From: Bradyrhizobium sp. CCBAU 53340
GTDB lineage: Bacteria; Pseudomonadota; Alphaproteobacteria; Rhizobiales; Xanthobacteraceae
Reading direction: 5' to 3'
Assembly (NCBI RefSeq): GCF_015291645.1
Contig: NZ_CP030056.1
Location: forward strand, 372,001-436,000
Length of the DNA stretch: 64,000 nucleotides
The first letter of the stretch is position 1; each line of letters opens with the position of its first letter. This document shows, in pieces, positions 33,696 to 42,190 of the stretch. The position numbers and the translations under genes were made by a program. The notes beneath the pieces are model-generated. The model was not told where the DNA came from and searched no databases. It saw only the letters and a program-made list of their open reading frames with translations.

Positions 33696-34680
33696 TTAAG
33701 CAATCGTCACCACGCGTAAATTATTGGTTGTGCCGGCATCGCCGAAACGTATGCCGGCCACGGCGACGATGACATCGGCATTCTCCGCAAAAGTTCACGT
33801 TGAGAGCGGTTTGCGTCGCGCGTTCGACCATCTCCTCGTAGGAGCTTATGTTGGGGGACTTCATGCCGTGGGCGCCCCCACAACAGGCATAGTTGGCGCG
33901 AGACCCGTTCCTCCGGTGTGATCGCGAGGATCAGTACCTTGGGACGTTTGCGCGCGATGCGCGTTGCAGTCGTACCGCTCGAGGTGAAGGCGAGGATCGC
34001 TGAGGCTCCGATCATCGTTGCGAGATCCGCAGCCGCCGCGGTCGGGGCGGTCTGCTCCTCGTCCGGCTCCGACGCATTGACGATCGAACGATACATTTTA
34101 TGTCGCTCGGTGCTTTCGATTATGCGGCTCATGTTGGTGGCGGCCTCGCACGGATATTGCGCGGTCGCAGATTCCGCGGACAGCATGATCGCGTCGGCTC
34201 CGCCATAGATCGCTGTGGCCGCATCCGAAGTGTCGGCGCGTGTCGGCGTCGGCGCAGCAACCATTGAGCGTCGAGGCGGCACGATCGGATCAATTCCTTT
34301 TGTCGGCCGGGAACCTCCGCATGCGGAATTGCGACGCCAAGATCAACGCGCGCGATCACTATCCCATCGGAGAGGCGCACGATGTCATCGATATGCCCGG
34401 ACGCCGACCGACGGAACAAAGCGAACGGCGTCACCGGCACTGAGGGAAAATCTGCCATTCCTTATGGTACCAACCCGGATCTTTGGCCCCTGCAAGTCCT
34501 GAAGAATACCAATAGGGCGGCTGAATCTTCGTTCGAGTTGACGAATTGCGCCATGACGCCTTGCGTGATCTGCCTGTAAGTCGGAACGTATCCGCCCGCC
34601 TGGCCCAATGCCGCGAGCATCTCTGGCGAACGGCTGGCGGGTCCGACGGTCGCAATAATCTTGGCTCGCCGACGATGCAT
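33696..34680 (-). pseudogene. ttuE: Decayed pyruvate kinase (ttuE-like)
   Basis: From an ATG at 34680 the minus strand reads RRRAKIIATVGPASRSPEML, a pyruvate kinase N-terminus. Other frames then give QDLQGPKIRVGTIRNGRFSL, RLSDGIVIARVDLGVAIPHA, EVPGRQKELIRSCR, ATAIYGGADAIMLSAESATA, SRIIESTERHKMYRSIVNAS, AFTSSGTTATRIARKRPKVL, ITPEERVSRQLCLLWG and a terminal NNLRVVTIA. About 145 residues between the B-domain start and the IARxDLG segment are missing, and several frameshifts are required. Length is about 328 codons against about 475 normally. In Agrobacterium vitis tartrate regions ttuE encodes a pyruvate kinase; here the remnant lies divergent to a TtuA-like LysR gene. Confidence 0.87.
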
Positions 34681-35122
34681 GTTTTACCTCGCGAAATTGC
34701 GGGGCCGCCCATCAAACAGCCCTGACATTGCCGACGTTCGTGCGTATCGAATCGATGCGAATGAGAGCGCCGACGCGATCAAGAAGGCCGTTGCTATCGC
34801 GGGCCGCGAGGCAAGAGCGGATCGAAGTGTGCCGCATGTGCCTGGCCTAGCGCGCTCGGCGCACGATCGTGCCTGGCGCACTCGGCGTCTCCGTCCCAGC
34901 CAAGTAGAGCAGCATCACTTTCGCAAACCGGACCTCCAGATCGTTCGTCAAGCCGGATGGGCTCCTGGCCCGATCGGCGTTTGATTGTTCTGCGCATCGA
35001 CGGCGCTATCGAGAAAACGCTGCAATCAAGGCAGAGCGGATTCAATCTCCAATCGTTTATACAAAAGAATGACATAATAAGACCGGCGTTTTTGATGTTA
35101 TCGTCGTCGTACGGAGGAACTG
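34681..35122. other. Divergent intergenic region of ttuE remnant and LysR gene
   Basis: About 440 bp with no convincing gene; short frames on both strands lack recognisable motifs. It contains the candidate LysR operator at 35056-35065 and would have held the divergent promoters. Confidence 0.5.
35056..35065. promoter_or_regulatory. Candidate TtuA-type operator
   Basis: TTTATACAAA, one base from a perfect palindrome, 57 bp upstream of the LysR start. The paralogous LysR at 38252 has TTTGTACAAA at a comparable place, which suggests a conserved LysR site. Confidence 0.45.
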
Positions 35123-36028
35123 ATGGACCTGCAACAACTGCGCTGCTTCGTAGCAACAGCCGAAGAGCTTCACTTCGGAAGAGCGGCGCAACGAATGAAT
35201 ATGCTTCCCTCGGCCCTGGGGCGGTTTGTTCGGCTGCTGGAGGAGGATCTCGGCACGCGGCTTCTGACGCGCACGACGCGAAACGTCGCGCTGACGGACG
35301 ACGGTGTTGTCTTGCTTAAAGATGCGCGTGCGCTGCTGACGCAAGCCGATGCGCTTGCGGTCAGATTTCGGACGCGCTCGCGCAAAGGGGCAACAATCAT
35401 ACGCGTTGGTGCCATCGACAGTGCTGCCGCCGGACTTATTCCGAAACTTCTTAAAGACTTTCGCAAGCGTCGGCCTGATGCAACGATTCAACTGGTCGAG
35501 GATAAGACCATTCGTCTGTTGCCGCGCCTTTTGACCGGACGGCTTGATCTCGCCTTCGTGCGCCCCCCAAAAGACGCCAACAAGCGGCTGGAGTTTCTAT
35601 TTCTCTTCTTTGAGACAGCCGTCGTAGCCCTTCCGCACCATCATCGACTTGCGTCGAGGAAGATGGTCAAGGTTGCGGATCTCAAGAACGAGCCACTGAT
35701 CGTTCCCGAACGGCGGTCCAGGCCTCATAGCCACGATCTAACGATGAAGCTCTTTGCGGAAGCCGGGCTAGACGCCCGGATTGCTCAGATTGCGGAGGAA
35801 AAGCAAACGATCGTCAACCTGGTGTCGGCCGGTTTGGGGATCGCTATCGTACCTAGCTGGACGTCGCGCCTGGCGAGCCGCGGGGTTCGCTATGTCCGGC
35901 TCGTGGCGTCGGACATGAACAAACTTCCCCTTGCGGCTGCTTGGTCGCGCGGGACCAGGGATCCCATCCGAGACGACATATTGAAGATGCTGCGGGCCGA
36001 TCTTGCAGCTTACGCAAAGGAAGCTTGA
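35123..36028 (+). CDS. LysR-family regulator, TtuA paralogue
   Basis: A 301-residue LysR protein. The HTH is [20 protein letters not shown] then [20 protein letters not shown]. The effector domain contains [59 protein letters not shown] and [20 protein letters not shown]. It is closely similar throughout to the LysR at 37335-38252, so the two are recent paralogues. It faces away from the decayed pyruvate kinase, its likely former target. A strong terminator follows at 36064. Whether it now cross-regulates the intact ttuBCD operon is open. Confidence 0.9.
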   Translation: MDLQQLRCFVATAEELHFGRAAQRMNMLPSALGRFVRLLEEDLGTRLLTRTTRNVALTDDGVVLLKDARALLTQADALAVRFRTRSRKGATIIRVGAIDSAAAGLIPKLLKDFRKRRPDATIQLVEDKTIRLLPRLLTGRLDLAFVRPPKDANKRLEFLFLFFETAVVALPHHHRLASRKMVKVADLKNEPLIVPERRSRPHSHDLTMKLFAEAGLDARIAQIAEEKQTIVNLVSAGLGIAIVPSWTSRLASRGVRYVRLVASDMNKLPLAAAWSRGTRDPIRDDILKMLRADLAAYAKEA

Positions 36029-36063
36029 GTCGCACCCGATCGCACTACTCTCTCCCGCAGACT

Positions 36064-36091
36064 GCCCGCCACCTATGGCGGGCGTTTTTTT
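36064..36091 (+). terminator. Rho-independent terminator of the LysR gene
   Basis: A perfect 7-bp GC stem, GCCCGCC / GGCGGGC, with loop ACCTAT, followed by G and seven T (36085-36091). It lies 36 bp after the LysR stop. Confidence 0.88.
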
Positions 36092-36299
36092 GGGAGTTAG
36101 GCAGACTGGGAAAACCACCGGGCCGGAAGGCTACATCATTTCGGGCCACTCGAGGTAGATTCGGAAGAAGCCCATGGGGTTCAAGCGGCCGCGTTATAGA
36201 CACCGCGGATCTTGGTTTTGTTGTGCTTCCAAAGTTGGTGGAGCGCCGCCTCATCGCGCCATCGCTGTATATTTAGGGGCCTACTATCTTAGGCGGTTA

Positions 36300-37052
36300 T
36301 CGGATCGACGAAACCGTGTCCTCTCTTTCCGGAGACGATCTTGCGCAGGATATACCGAAGCGGGCAATCAGCTCGGAGGCGACGCGCGTCGGCGGCCGGA
36401 TCCGCAAGGCAGATAAGGCCCAGATCCCTTCTGATTTCGGCCTGACGATTGAGCCGGCGCTCAAAGTTCCGTCACGAACTCATGTCTGACCGCGCAGAAC
36501 GGGAGGACGCCGGGGCAAGGCGCTGCCGGACGAGGTCTTTTAGAGGAATCATCGTGTCGATCTCCAGCACAATCGACACCGACAGATCGATGCCCGCGGC
36601 ACCGGCGTCGAGAAGGCTTCGAATCGGATTTTGAGCAGAGGGAAAGAGTATAGCAAGCAGGCTCGCGGGGCTGACCGGATCGCCGGCGAACATTTCTGGC
36701 GGCCCGATTGCGAACAGCCGCTCCACTGCGAGGCGCTTGCTGATTAAGCGTGGGCTTTCTGGTTGAAGACGTGGACCAACGCGACGTCGATCGAGCGCGT
36801 CAACGTCCCTCTAGCAAGTGCGGGCGTACTCGGGCAGACGCTCCCGGTAGGCCCTGATCAGCTCCGCGCCTGCCAATGCAATGACGGACGGGGTAGCACC
36901 GATGATGACATCACTGGTGAGATGCTTTCCGTCGGCCATGACTTCCTAACCGGCAAGGTCACGCAGGATCTGAGATGCGCTCCGGTGCAAGAGAAGGCTT
37001 GCCTCGGTCATCTGCATTCCTCGACCGTCGCGGTCGAACAGAGGTGTTTGTG
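36300..37052 (-). pseudogene. Decayed LysR gene, relative of the one at 8064
   Basis: Minus-strand segments match the intact LysR at 8064-9023 in order: TPLFDRDGRGMQMTEA (about 37050-37005), then ERLFAIGPPEMFAGDP, LFPSAQNPIRSLLDAGAAGI, DLSVSIVLEIDTMIPLKDLV and RQRLAP, and finally C-terminal fragments down to about 36300. Frames change several times, small deletions are evident, and the N-terminal HTH (about 55 residues) is missing, with similarity ending abruptly near 37052. The copy cannot make a regulator. It lies between two TtuA-type LysR genes. Confidence 0.82.
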
Positions 37053-37334
37053 AAACGCAATAGTTACGGCTCGGGGGCTAGCAGCGGATCGCACCCCCGA
37101 TCGGTCGTCCAACTTGGATCGCGCTGATGAACATCGAAACGCACGCGAAGTGGGCTTGCAGGATGCCTCGACAATCGACGGCTCATGAGTATTCGTGCTC
37201 CTTGCCTCCCTTTCCAGATGCGCTCAACGATGACCATCGGTACCCGACCGAACACGGTTCAAACACTTTCGGACCGGCGAGCTTGACATTTGCGCTCGCA
37301 TCGGAGCTCGGCGCCTGGCTTTCTGCAAGAATCA

Positions 37335-38252
37335 TCAGGCACCTTTGGCATAAGACCGCAACCGCTTTTCGAGGACCGTCAAAAGCGTATCGCGAATAGG
37401 ATCGCGGGAACCACGCAGCCAACTTGCAGCGAGCGGAAGCCGTCCAACTGCTCCAAAGCGCTCCAGCTTGAGCGGAACAAAGCGAACGCCCGCAACAGCC
37501 ATGCGAGAGGTCCAGCGGGGGACGACGGCCAGTCCCAGTCCAGCCGCAACCATGTTCACGATCGTCTGCTTTTCATCGGCGAGCTGAGCGATGCGGGGCG
37601 TCAGCCCGGCGTCCTCGAACAGCTTCATGGTCAAGTCGTGGCTGTGGGGCCGAGATCGCCGATCAGGAACGATCATCGGTTGATGAGCGATCGCCGAGAG
37701 CGACAGACATTCGTTACGTGCAAGCGCGTGCCTGCGGGGAAGGGCGACCACTGCGGTTTCCATGAGCAGAGTTTTACATTCGAGCCTTCGGTCCATCTTC
37801 TCCGGAGGACGGATGAAAACGAGATCGAGCGCTCCGGAAAGGACCTTGGGAAGCAGCCGGAACGTCTTTTCCTCCAGAAGATGAACGGTGACGTCGGGGT
37901 ATTTCGCGCGGAAGTCTCGCAACAGCTGCGGCATAAGCCCGGCCGCAGCACTGTCTATGGCGCCTACCTTGAGATTCCGGGCTCCGACCGAACGCGAGCG
38001 ACCGCGCAAGACGGCCTCCACGGTCGAGACCTTTGAGAGAATGATGCGCGCCTCCCGAAGAAGTAGCGCGCCGTCGTCGGTCAAAGAGACGGCTCGCGTG
38101 GTCCTTGCAAACAGCCGCGTACCAAGATCCTCTTCCAAGAGTTTGATGTGGCGGCCGAAGGCGGAAGGTAGCATCTGCAGGTGTTGGGCCGCGCGGCCAA
38201 AATGCAGCTGCTCGGCGGCGGCGACGAAACATCTCAATTGACGCAGCTCCAT
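37335..38252 (-). CDS. ttuA: TtuA: LysR-type regulator of the tartrate operon
   Basis: A 305-residue LysR protein, divergent from ttuB. The HTH is MELRQLRCFVAAAEQLHFGR then AAQHLQMLPSAFGRHIKLLE. Effector segments are [60 protein letters not shown] and ADEKQTIVNMVAAGLGLAVV. Position and divergence match ttuA of Agrobacterium vitis tartrate loci. ATG 38252 is chosen because the conserved LysR N-terminus starts there; ten further residues upstream are possible. A perfect TTTGTACAAA palindrome lies 42 bp upstream in the shared promoter region. Confidence 0.87.
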   Translation of the reverse strand: MELRQLRCFVAAAEQLHFGRAAQHLQMLPSAFGRHIKLLEEDLGTRLFARTTRAVSLTDDGALLLREARIILSKVSTVEAVLRGRSRSVGARNLKVGAIDSAAAGLMPQLLRDFRAKYPDVTVHLLEEKTFRLLPKVLSGALDLVFIRPPEKMDRRLECKTLLMETAVVALPRRHALARNECLSLSAIAHQPMIVPDRRSRPHSHDLTMKLFEDAGLTPRIAQLADEKQTIVNMVAAGLGLAVVPRWTSRMAVAGVRFVPLKLERFGAVGRLPLAASWLRGSRDPIRDTLLTVLEKRLRSYAKGA

Positions 38253-38293
38253 GAGCAGGCCCTTTTGTCGAATCCGAGCCATTATACCATTTT

Positions 38294-38303
38294 TTTGTAC
38301 AAA
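38294..38303. promoter_or_regulatory. Candidate TtuA operator between ttuA and ttuB
   Basis: Perfect 10-bp palindrome TTTGTACAAA in the 153-bp divergent region, between the ttuA start (38252) and the ttuB start (38406). It has a near copy at 35056-35065. Confidence 0.5.
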
Positions 38304-38405
38304 TAAGGGCGTATTGAGTGACGCCGTCTCTTCCTTCTAGGCTGGCCGTAGATAAAAGGCATGGCTGCCAGCCGGGGCGCCAGCCGAAAAACGAGGAGGC
38401 CCAAG

Positions 38406-39698
38406 GTGGTGAACGAGGTTCAGAAGCGCACGATCCGTCGAGTAGCTTACCGGATCGTGCCATTCGTGATGCTACTCTACTTCGTCGCGTTTATCGACCG
38501 AGTGAACATCGGCTTCGCAGCGCTGACGATGAACAAGGATCTTGGTTTCTCCTCCTCCGTATACGGATTTGGTGCGGGCATTTTCTTCTGGGGTTACTTC
38601 CTGTTCGAGGTGCCCTCCAACATCATTTTGGACAAGGTGGGAGCCCGACTGTGGATCGCTCGGGTCATGATCACCTGGGGCTTGATATCCGGGGCAATGG
38701 CGTTCGTCCAAGGGCAAACAAGCTTCTACGTTCTTCGCTTCTTGCTCGGCGCGGCCGAAGCTGGGTTCTTCCCAGGAATTATCCTCTATCTGTCCTATTG
38801 GTTTCCCGCGCGCCAGCGTGCCGGGATCACCGCTCTGTTCATGGCAGCGGCGCCTCTTTCAACGGTCCTCGGATCGCCCGTCTCGGCCGCTCTTCTGGAG
38901 TTGCACGGCTTGTTCGGCCTTAAGGGGTGGCAATGGCTATTTCTCCTCGAGGCGCTACCCGCCATCGTGCTTGGGTTCATCGTGCTCGGATTCATGACGG
39001 ATCGGCCGGAACAGGCGAAGTGGCTTGCCGATGATGAGCGGGCCTGGCTGGTCGAGGCCATGAATGCGGAGCGGGCGGCCAAGGCAGGGTCGGCGAGCCA
39101 TAGCGTCTGGCGGGGACTGACGGATCTACGCGTTCTGGCTTTGTCCCTCGTCTACTTCGGCACGTCGGCGGGACTGTACACGCTGGGGGTATGGGCGCCG
39201 CAGATCATCAAAGGCTTCGGCCTGTCGAATATGGCGGTTGGATCGCTCAATGCGATCCCGCCGACGATCGCCGTGGTGGCCATGTATCTGTGGTCAAGGC
39301 ATTCGGACCGCACCAACGAACGGACGTGGCATGTAGTCATCGCTTGCCTCGTTGCGGCGGCCGGGCTCGCGCTGGCAGGCATGTCGACTGGCGTTGCTTC
39401 AGTTATCGCTGCGCTGGTGCTGGTGAACGTCGGCATCAGCGCCGCCAAGCCGCCGCTTTGGAGCATGCCGACACTGTTCCTGGCCGGTCCGGCCGCGGCG
39501 AGCGGCATCGCAACCATCAACTCCATCGGCAATCTCGGCGGCTTCGTCGGTCCGGCCATGATCGGATGGATCAAGGACCTCACCGGCAGCTTCGAGGGCG
39601 GGCTCTATTTCGTCTGCGCACTCTTGTTGTTGTCCGCCACGCTGACGTTGCTGCTCGCGCGCTCGATCGGCCGCCATCAGGCGGCCGTCGCGCACTAA
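38406..39698 (+). CDS. ttuB: TtuB: MFS tartrate transporter
   Basis: A 430-residue major-facilitator protein of the anion:cation symporter type, with about 12 hydrophobic helices. Marks are LLYFVAFIDRVNIGFAALTM, FFWGYFLFEVPSNIILDKVG, the typical WxxxRFLLGxAEAGFxPG-like FYVLRFLLGAAEAGFFPGII, and MTDRPEQAKWLADDE in the central loop. It should import tartrate or a related dicarboxylate. GTG 38406 lies 6 nt after a strong GAGGAGG; ATG 38361 has a poor site. First gene of ttuBCD. Confidence 0.88.
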   Translation: MVNEVQKRTIRRVAYRIVPFVMLLYFVAFIDRVNIGFAALTMNKDLGFSSSVYGFGAGIFFWGYFLFEVPSNIILDKVGARLWIARVMITWGLISGAMAFVQGQTSFYVLRFLLGAAEAGFFPGIILYLSYWFPARQRAGITALFMAAAPLSTVLGSPVSAALLELHGLFGLKGWQWLFLLEALPAIVLGFIVLGFMTDRPEQAKWLADDERAWLVEAMNAERAAKAGSASHSVWRGLTDLRVLALSLVYFGTSAGLYTLGVWAPQIIKGFGLSNMAVGSLNAIPPTIAVVAMYLWSRHSDRTNERTWHVVIACLVAAAGLALAGMSTGVASVIAALVLVNVGISAAKPPLWSMPTLFLAGPAAASGIATINSIGNLGGFVGPAMIGWIKDLTGSFEGGLYFVCALLLLSATLTLLLARSIGRHQAAVAH

Positions 39699-39725
39699 TC
39701 ATACGGAAGAGGAAGGATATCTCTC

Positions 39726-40802
39726 ATGAAGACCTACAACGTTGCGGCAATCCCAGGCGACGGTATCGGCTCCGAAGTTGTGGATGCCGGCGTCGAAGTT
39801 CTTAAGGCGCTGGCGAAGCGCGATGGGGCATTCACCTTTCACTTCGACCACTTTGATTGGGGTGGGGAATATTATAAGCGGCATGGCCGCATGATGCCCG
39901 AAAACGGGCGCGATCTGATCCGTAATCACGATGCAATCCTGTTTGGCTCCGCAGGGCACCCAGAAATTCCGGACCACATCACGCTTTGGGGCCTGCGGCT
40001 CGCGATCTGTCAGCCGTTCGATCAATATGCGAATGTGCGTCCGACCCGCATCCTTCCCGGCATCACCTCGCCCTTGCGTGCCGTCAAGGACAAGGAGCTC
40101 GACTGGGTCATCGTTCGGGAAAATTCGGAAGGCGAGTATGCGGGCGTCGGCGGACGGGTCCATCAGGGATCTCCTTTGGAGGCAGCAACCGATGTCGCTA
40201 TGTTCACGCGCGCCGGTGTGGAGCGGATCATGCGCTTTGCCTTCGGCCTTGCACGGTCTCGTCCCCGCAAGTTGTTGACCGTCGTGACGAAATCCAATGC
40301 ACAGCGGCATGCAATGGTCATGTGGGATGAAATTGCAGCGGAGGTCGCGCGCGAGTTTTCTGACGTGACGTGGGACAAGATGCTGGTCGATGCCATGACG
40401 ATGCGCATGGTCATGCGCCCGCAGAGCCTCGATACGATCGTGGCTACCAATCTCCATGCTGATGTGCTGTCCGACCTTGCCGCTGCCCTTGCCGGTTCGC
40501 TTGGCATCGCCCCGACCGCCAATCTCAATCCCGAGCGCAAATTCCCATCGATGTTCGAGCCCATCCATGGCTCCGCCTTCGACATCACAGGCAAGGGCAT
40601 TGCCAATCCCGTCGGGACATTCTGGTCGGCGGTTATGATGCTTGAGCATCTGGGGGAGAATGCAGCCGCGCAGCGGCTCATGAAGGCAATCGAGCGCGTC
40701 ACCGCCAACCCCGAACTGCATACGCCAGACCTTGGAGGATCGGCGAACACCCGCAAGGTGACAGACGCTGTCGTGAGCGCGATCCAAGCGGAAAACGCGT
40801 GA
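39726..40802 (+). CDS. ttuC: TtuC: tartrate dehydrogenase/decarboxylase
   Basis: A 358-residue NAD-dependent beta-decarboxylating dehydrogenase. Marks are IPGDGIGSEVVDAGVEVL, HITLWGLRLAICQPFDQYAN, VRPTRILPGI (substrate arginines), VIVRENSEGEYAGVGG, RKLLTVVTKSNAQRHAMVMW (catalytic Lys), VDAMTMRMV, ATNLHADVLSDLAAAL (metal Asp) and FEPIHGSAFDITGKGIANPV. The WGLRLxICQxFDQYxN segment is typical of tartrate dehydrogenase/D-malate dehydrogenase rather than LeuB. It oxidises tartrate (to oxaloglycolate or, by decarboxylation, glycerate) and often D-malate. It follows ttuB by 27 bp and precedes ttuD by 9 bp. Confidence 0.93.
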   Translation: MKTYNVAAIPGDGIGSEVVDAGVEVLKALAKRDGAFTFHFDHFDWGGEYYKRHGRMMPENGRDLIRNHDAILFGSAGHPEIPDHITLWGLRLAICQPFDQYANVRPTRILPGITSPLRAVKDKELDWVIVRENSEGEYAGVGGRVHQGSPLEAATDVAMFTRAGVERIMRFAFGLARSRPRKLLTVVTKSNAQRHAMVMWDEIAAEVAREFSDVTWDKMLVDAMTMRMVMRPQSLDTIVATNLHADVLSDLAAALAGSLGIAPTANLNPERKFPSMFEPIHGSAFDITGKGIANPVGTFWSAVMMLEHLGENAAAQRLMKAIERVTANPELHTPDLGGSANTRKVTDAVVSAIQAENA

Positions 40803-40811
40803 AGCCCCCCA

Positions 40812-42107
40812 ATGTCCGCTGTGTGGACCGACGCACGGGCTCGCAGCTTGCTGCGGCAACTCTTTGATGCCGCAATCGCGAGCGCTGATCCGCGCATAGC
40901 CGTCACGACGCATCTGCCGCCAAAGCCCAGCGGACGCTGTATTGTTGTCGGAGCCGGCAAGGCGTCCGCGGCAATGGCTGCGGTGGTCGATGCGGCCTGG
41001 CCCGACGTCGAATTGTCGGGGGTCGTTGTGACGCGGCACGGGCACGCGGTGCCGGCGGGCGGGATCGAAGTCCTTGAGGCGTCGCACCCCGTCCCGGACC
41101 ACTCGAGCGAGGCCGCGGCGCTGCGGATGCTGGATGCGGTCAGAGGGCTGACGAAGGATGACCTGGTCCTAGCGTTGATGTCCGGTGGCGGGTCCGCACT
41201 GATGGCCCTTCCCGCCCCTCCGATGACCCTCGCGGACAAGCAAGCGGTAAACCGGGCATTACTCGCGAGCGGGGCGACGATTGCGGAGATGAATGTGGTG
41301 CGCAAGCACCTGTCGGCGATCAAAGGCGGTCGGCTGGCGCTTGCAGCGCGCCCTGCGCGCCTCCTCACCCTCGTGATCTCAGACATTCCGGGGGACGATC
41401 CGGCTGCGATCGCCTCCGGCCCGACGCTGCCGGATGCCAGCACGAAGGCCAATGCGCGCGAGATCGTTCGCCGTTTCGGGATCAAGCTGCCCGACTCTGC
41501 GCAAGCCGTTCTAGACGGCGGACAAGATACGGCGAAGCCTGGGGACATTGCCGAAGATGTCCGTATTATCGCCGCGCCACTCACGGCCCTTGATGCTGCA
41601 GCGCAGCTCGCCAAGCGCGAGGGATTGAGCGCTGTTGTACTTGGGGACGCAATCGAGGGGGAGGCCCGAGAGCTCGGTACCATGATGGCCGGAATTGCCC
41701 GGTCGGTCGCTCAGCACGGGCATCCTGTAAAGGCGCCGGCCGTTCTGCTTTCAGGAGGAGAGACGACAGTTAGCATCGGTCATGGCCGAGCAGGTCGTGG
41801 TGGTCGCAATACCGAGTTCTTGCTCGGACTTGCGGTGGCCCTTGATGGAGCGGCGGGCATTTGGGCCATTGCCGGGGATAGTGACGGGATTGATGGAACG
41901 GAGGATGCCGCCGGCGCTTTGGTGACGCCAGATACCTTGCATCGCGCCGCTGCGAGCCAGCTCGATGCCCGCGCGCTTCTGACGGCTCACGATAGTTACA
42001 CCTTTTTCGAGCGTCTTGGTGATCTCGTTCGAACAGGTCCCACTCTCACAAATGTCAATGACATTCGGGCCGTTCTGATTGCGCCGACTAGGCAACAGAC
42101 GTCGTAA
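40812..42107 (+). CDS. ttuD: TtuD: glycerate 2-kinase/hydroxypyruvate reductase (MOFRL family)
   Basis: A 431-residue MOFRL-family protein. The N-terminal Rossmann-like DUF4147 domain contains GRCIVVGAGKASAAMAAVVD, ASHPVPDHSSEAAALRML, LVLALMSGGGSALMALPAPP, NVVRKHLSAIKGGRLA and LVISDIPGDDPAAIASGPT. The C-terminal MOFRL domain contains VLLSGGETTVSIGHGRAGRG, GRNTEFLLGLA and GDSDGIDGTEDAAGA. Called hydroxypyruvate reductase in older tartrate literature, the family is mainly glycerate 2-kinase. It would phosphorylate glycerate from tartrate, and possibly from galactarate. Last gene of ttuBCD; ttuE is not downstream. Confidence 0.92.
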   Translation: MSAVWTDARARSLLRQLFDAAIASADPRIAVTTHLPPKPSGRCIVVGAGKASAAMAAVVDAAWPDVELSGVVVTRHGHAVPAGGIEVLEASHPVPDHSSEAAALRMLDAVRGLTKDDLVLALMSGGGSALMALPAPPMTLADKQAVNRALLASGATIAEMNVVRKHLSAIKGGRLALAARPARLLTLVISDIPGDDPAAIASGPTLPDASTKANAREIVRRFGIKLPDSAQAVLDGGQDTAKPGDIAEDVRIIAAPLTALDAAAQLAKREGLSAVVLGDAIEGEARELGTMMAGIARSVAQHGHPVKAPAVLLSGGETTVSIGHGRAGRGGRNTEFLLGLAVALDGAAGIWAIAGDSDGIDGTEDAAGALVTPDTLHRAAASQLDARALLTAHDSYTFFERLGDLVRTGPTLTNVNDIRAVLIAPTRQQTS

Positions 42108-42190
42108 GCTGGCAAAGCTCGTTCGTTCGCCTACATAAGGCGCCCGCTCGTGCGAGAGCTCCCGCGAGCGCGTCGTGCAGAGCTGCATGC

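Noticed and set aside
36142..36303. Minus-strand fragments ending KHNKTKIRGVYNAAA and FFRIYLEWPEMM
   Set aside because: They look like coding remnants, but I cannot name a family and each is under 40 codons.
39699..41683. Two long minus-strand frames (467 and 506 codons) opposite ttuC and ttuD
   Set aside because: Shadows of strongly conserved plus-strand enzymes.
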